A DNA stretch of 64,000 bases from Thiomicrospira sp. XS5. Its GTDB lineage: Bacteria > Pseudomonadota > Gammaproteobacteria > Thiomicrospirales > Thiomicrospiraceae. Position 1 is the first letter of the stretch, and the number at the start of each line of letters is the position of its first letter. The translations under genes were made by a program, and so were the position numbers. Location: NCBI RefSeq assembly GCF_001507555.1, contig NZ_LQBO01000002.1, positions 1 through 64,000 of the forward strand, given 5' to 3'. Under the pieces are notes generated by a model, which saw only the letters and a list, made by a program, of their open reading frames with translations, had not been told where the DNA came from and made no database searches. This document shows, in pieces, positions 62,253 to 64,000 of this stretch.

Positions 62253-63737
62253 ATGAAACAAATCCAGTTTAGTCTCTCTTCAAACGCCGACCTGAATGCT
62301 TTCGATACCTTGATCCTACCGGTATTCGACAAAGGGCAAACCACCGACCTGGGCCGCGAAACCCAACTGGTCAGCCTGACCGAAAGCTTGTTCGAGCAAG
62401 GAGACTTTCTGGCCAAACCGGGACAAACCCAAATGGTGTTTCAACCGGCAGGCGTTCCCTGCCGCCGCGTGCTATTAGTCGGATTCGGAGACACCAGCAA
62501 GCTGACCGTCAAAGCCTATCTGGAAAGCTTAAACGCCGCCGCCAAAGCACTGGACAACTCCGGAGCCCAAGAAGTTCTAAACGCCTTGATTGACGTGCAA
62601 CCATCCGAAAACGACCAGGCCTGGTCCATTTACCAGAATGCACTGGCCTTCCAACGCAGCCTTTACGATTACGAACACGAAAGCCGCAATAAGAAAACGC
62701 CGAAAGATCCAAAACTGAACGGCATGACCTTCCCGGCCGAAGCGTCGGAAAACAACGTTTCACAATTAGAACAGGCGCAGTCTTCCGCACTGGGGATGGC
62801 ATTAACACAAGACTTGGCGAATATGCCAAGTAACTTCTGTACCCCAACCTACTTGGCCGAAACCGCTCAAAAAATGGGGCAAACGCACGGTTTTGACGTC
62901 AACATTCTCGACCAGGATGAAATGATTGAAATGGGCATGGGCGCATTCATGGCCGTGGCGCAAGGCGCACACACGCCGCCGAAAATGATTTGCTTGTCTT
63001 ATCAAGGCGCCGGAGACGAAGCCCCAATTGCCTTGGTCGGCAAAGGTGTGACCTTCGACACCGGCGGGATTTCTTTGAAGCCTGGACAAGCCATGGACGA
63101 AATGAAATACGACATGGGGGGCGCGGCCACAGTACTGGGTGTGTTCGAAGCCCTGGGCCGCCTTAAACCGAAACTGAATGTGGTCGCCGTGATTCCATCC
63201 ACCGAAAACATGCCGGCCGGCAACGCCATCAAACCGGGCGATGTGGTGAAATCCCTATCCGGTCAAACCATCGAAATTCTCAATACCGATGCCGAAGGCC
63301 GCTTGATCTTATGTGATGCGCTGACCTATGCACAACAAACCTATCAGCCGAAAAAAGTGATCGACATGGCGACCTTGACCGGCGCCTGTATCATTGCGCT
63401 TGGTCATGAAATATCCGCCGTGCTGGGGAACAACCAACCGTTAGTGGATGCCCTTCTGGCCTCCGGCTTGAAAACCTACGACCGTTTCTGGCAAATGCCG
63501 TTGAGCGACGAGTACGACGAACAACTGCAGTCCAACTTCGCTGATATGGCCAACATCGGCGGACGCCCGGCCGGTACCATTACCGCCGCTCAATTCCTGG
63601 CGCGCTACACGAAAGATGTCGAATGGGCGCATTTAGACATTGCAGGAACGGCCTGGGTCAGTGGTAAAAACAAAGGCGCCACCGGTCGTCCGGTCCCGGC
63701 TGTGGTCGATTTTCTAATGGCTCAGGCCGGCCAGTAA
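62253..63737 (+). CDS. pepA: Cytosol (leucyl) aminopeptidase
   Basis: A 494-residue M17 aminopeptidase. The C-terminal catalytic domain has VGKGVTFDTGGISLKPGQAMDEMKYDMGGA (Lys/Asp metal ligands), ILNTDAEGRLILCDAL (NTDAEGRL signature) and DIAGTAWV. The ATG at 62253 follows AAGGAATTCCGCGAC. A CCAGGCCTGG copy is at 62615. The lptGF / pepA / holC layout is typical of gammaproteobacteria. Confidence 0.96.
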   Translation: MKQIQFSLSSNADLNAFDTLILPVFDKGQTTDLGRETQLVSLTESLFEQGDFLAKPGQTQMVFQPAGVPCRRVLLVGFGDTSKLTVKAYLESLNAAAKALDNSGAQEVLNALIDVQPSENDQAWSIYQNALAFQRSLYDYEHESRNKKTPKDPKLNGMTFPAEASENNVSQLEQAQSSALGMALTQDLANMPSNFCTPTYLAETAQKMGQTHGFDVNILDQDEMIEMGMGAFMAVAQGAHTPPKMICLSYQGAGDEAPIALVGKGVTFDTGGISLKPGQAMDEMKYDMGGAATVLGVFEALGRLKPKLNVVAVIPSTENMPAGNAIKPGDVVKSLSGQTIEILNTDAEGRLILCDALTYAQQTYQPKKVIDMATLTGACIIALGHEISAVLGNNQPLVDALLASGLKTYDRFWQMPLSDEYDEQLQSNFADMANIGGRPAGTITAAQFLARYTKDVEWAHLDIAGTAWVSGKNKGATGRPVPAVVDFLMAQAGQ

Positions 63738-63750
63738 ATGGAGTTGCATC

Positions 63751-64000
63751 ATGTCGGGTGAACAAGATGTGGTGTTCTATGTTTTGAGCAGTGATGGCGA
63801 CGCCGAACGCGAAGCCTTCATTGCCAAACTCGTTAATAAAATTCACCGTGAAAACCGCTTGTGCGACGTCCGTTTCGATGAAGATGAGGCGCGAACCCGC
63901 TTTGACCACCAACTCTGGCAATACCAACCGCAAGCGTTTATTCCACATGTCCTCGGTGAGGAATCGGATAGCCTTTCCGCGCCCATCCGCTTATGGACGG
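63751..64000 (+). CDS. holC: DNA polymerase III chi subunit, cut by the window edge
   Basis: The first 83 codons are in the window, beginning MSGEQDVVFYVLSS. The pattern REAFIAKLVNKIHRENRLCDVRF, LWQYQPQAFIPHVL and SAPIRLW is that of HolC, which links the clamp loader to single-stranded-DNA-binding protein. It is 13 bp after pepA, the usual place. Confidence 0.9.
   Translation, partial: MSGEQDVVFYVLSSDGDAEREAFIAKLVNKIHRENRLCDVRFDEDEARTRFDHQLWQYQPQAFIPHVLGEESDSLSAPIRLWT

Overview
The window reads as chromosome of a chemolithoautotrophic, sulfur-oxidising gammaproteobacterium, most likely of the Hydrogenovibrio / Thiomicrorhabdus / Thiomicrospira group. That placement is inferred from the alpha-carboxysome with form IA RuBisCO, a flavocytochrome c sulfide dehydrogenase, a 2-oxoglutarate:ferredoxin oxidoreductase and the typical gammaproteobacterial blocks sspAB, efp/epmAB and lptFG/pepA/holC. 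No database search was possible; all calls come from reading the sequence and its translations.

Layout. (1) 1-7.4 kb, minus strand: alpha-carboxysome operon cbbL-cbbS-csoS2-csoSCA-csoS4A-csoS4B and three tandem csoS1 shell genes, the last cut by the window edge; an inverted-repeat element sits between two csoS1 copies. (2) 7.4-9.8 kb, minus: TetR regulator, small membrane protein and exported metallo-beta-lactamase-fold protein, with a double TetR-type operator. (3) 10.1-15.4 kb, plus: a compact respiratory module made of two cytochrome bd-superfamily-like membrane subunits (one fused to a cytochrome c domain), a monohaem cytochrome c, a Tat-exported sulfide dehydrogenase flavoprotein, a dihaem cytochrome c and a 32-residue single-span peptide. 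(4) 15.5-31 kb: mixed housekeeping and accessory genes, including korAB with an unknown third gene, a signalling gene inserted at the 3' end of an exonuclease gene with duplication of that end, a low-GC potassium channel, ggt and others. (5) 31-42.7 kb: methylated-amine island, with an Amt transporter plus a 55-residue membrane peptide, TMAO demethylase, a sensor kinase / response regulator / PAS trio, trimethylamine monooxygenase, the dimethylamine monooxygenase subunits and a cupin. (6) 43.1-51.9 kb: a complete mevalonate pathway from HMG-CoA synthase to IPP isomerase in two clusters separated by an AEC transporter, tRNA-Ser(GGA), a haem-binding-like protein and a 265-bp MITE-like element. 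(7) 51.9-64 kb: sspAB, epmA-efp-epmB, membrane glycosyltransferase and flippase-like genes, lptGF, pepA and holC (cut by the edge).

How it fits together. Sulfide would be oxidised in the periplasm by the flavocytochrome, with electrons passing through the c-type cytochromes either to general respiration or directly to the adjacent bd-like membrane complex; the energy supports carboxysomal CO2 fixation. The amine island would convert trimethylamine to TMAO, then dimethylamine, then methylamine, releasing C1 units that the tetrahydrofolate domain of the demethylase could capture, with ammonium uptake next door; in an autotroph this looks more like nitrogen scavenging than carbon use. A 10-bp palindrome, CCAGGCCTGG, recurs at least 13 times in genes and intergenic hairpins and is far above chance.
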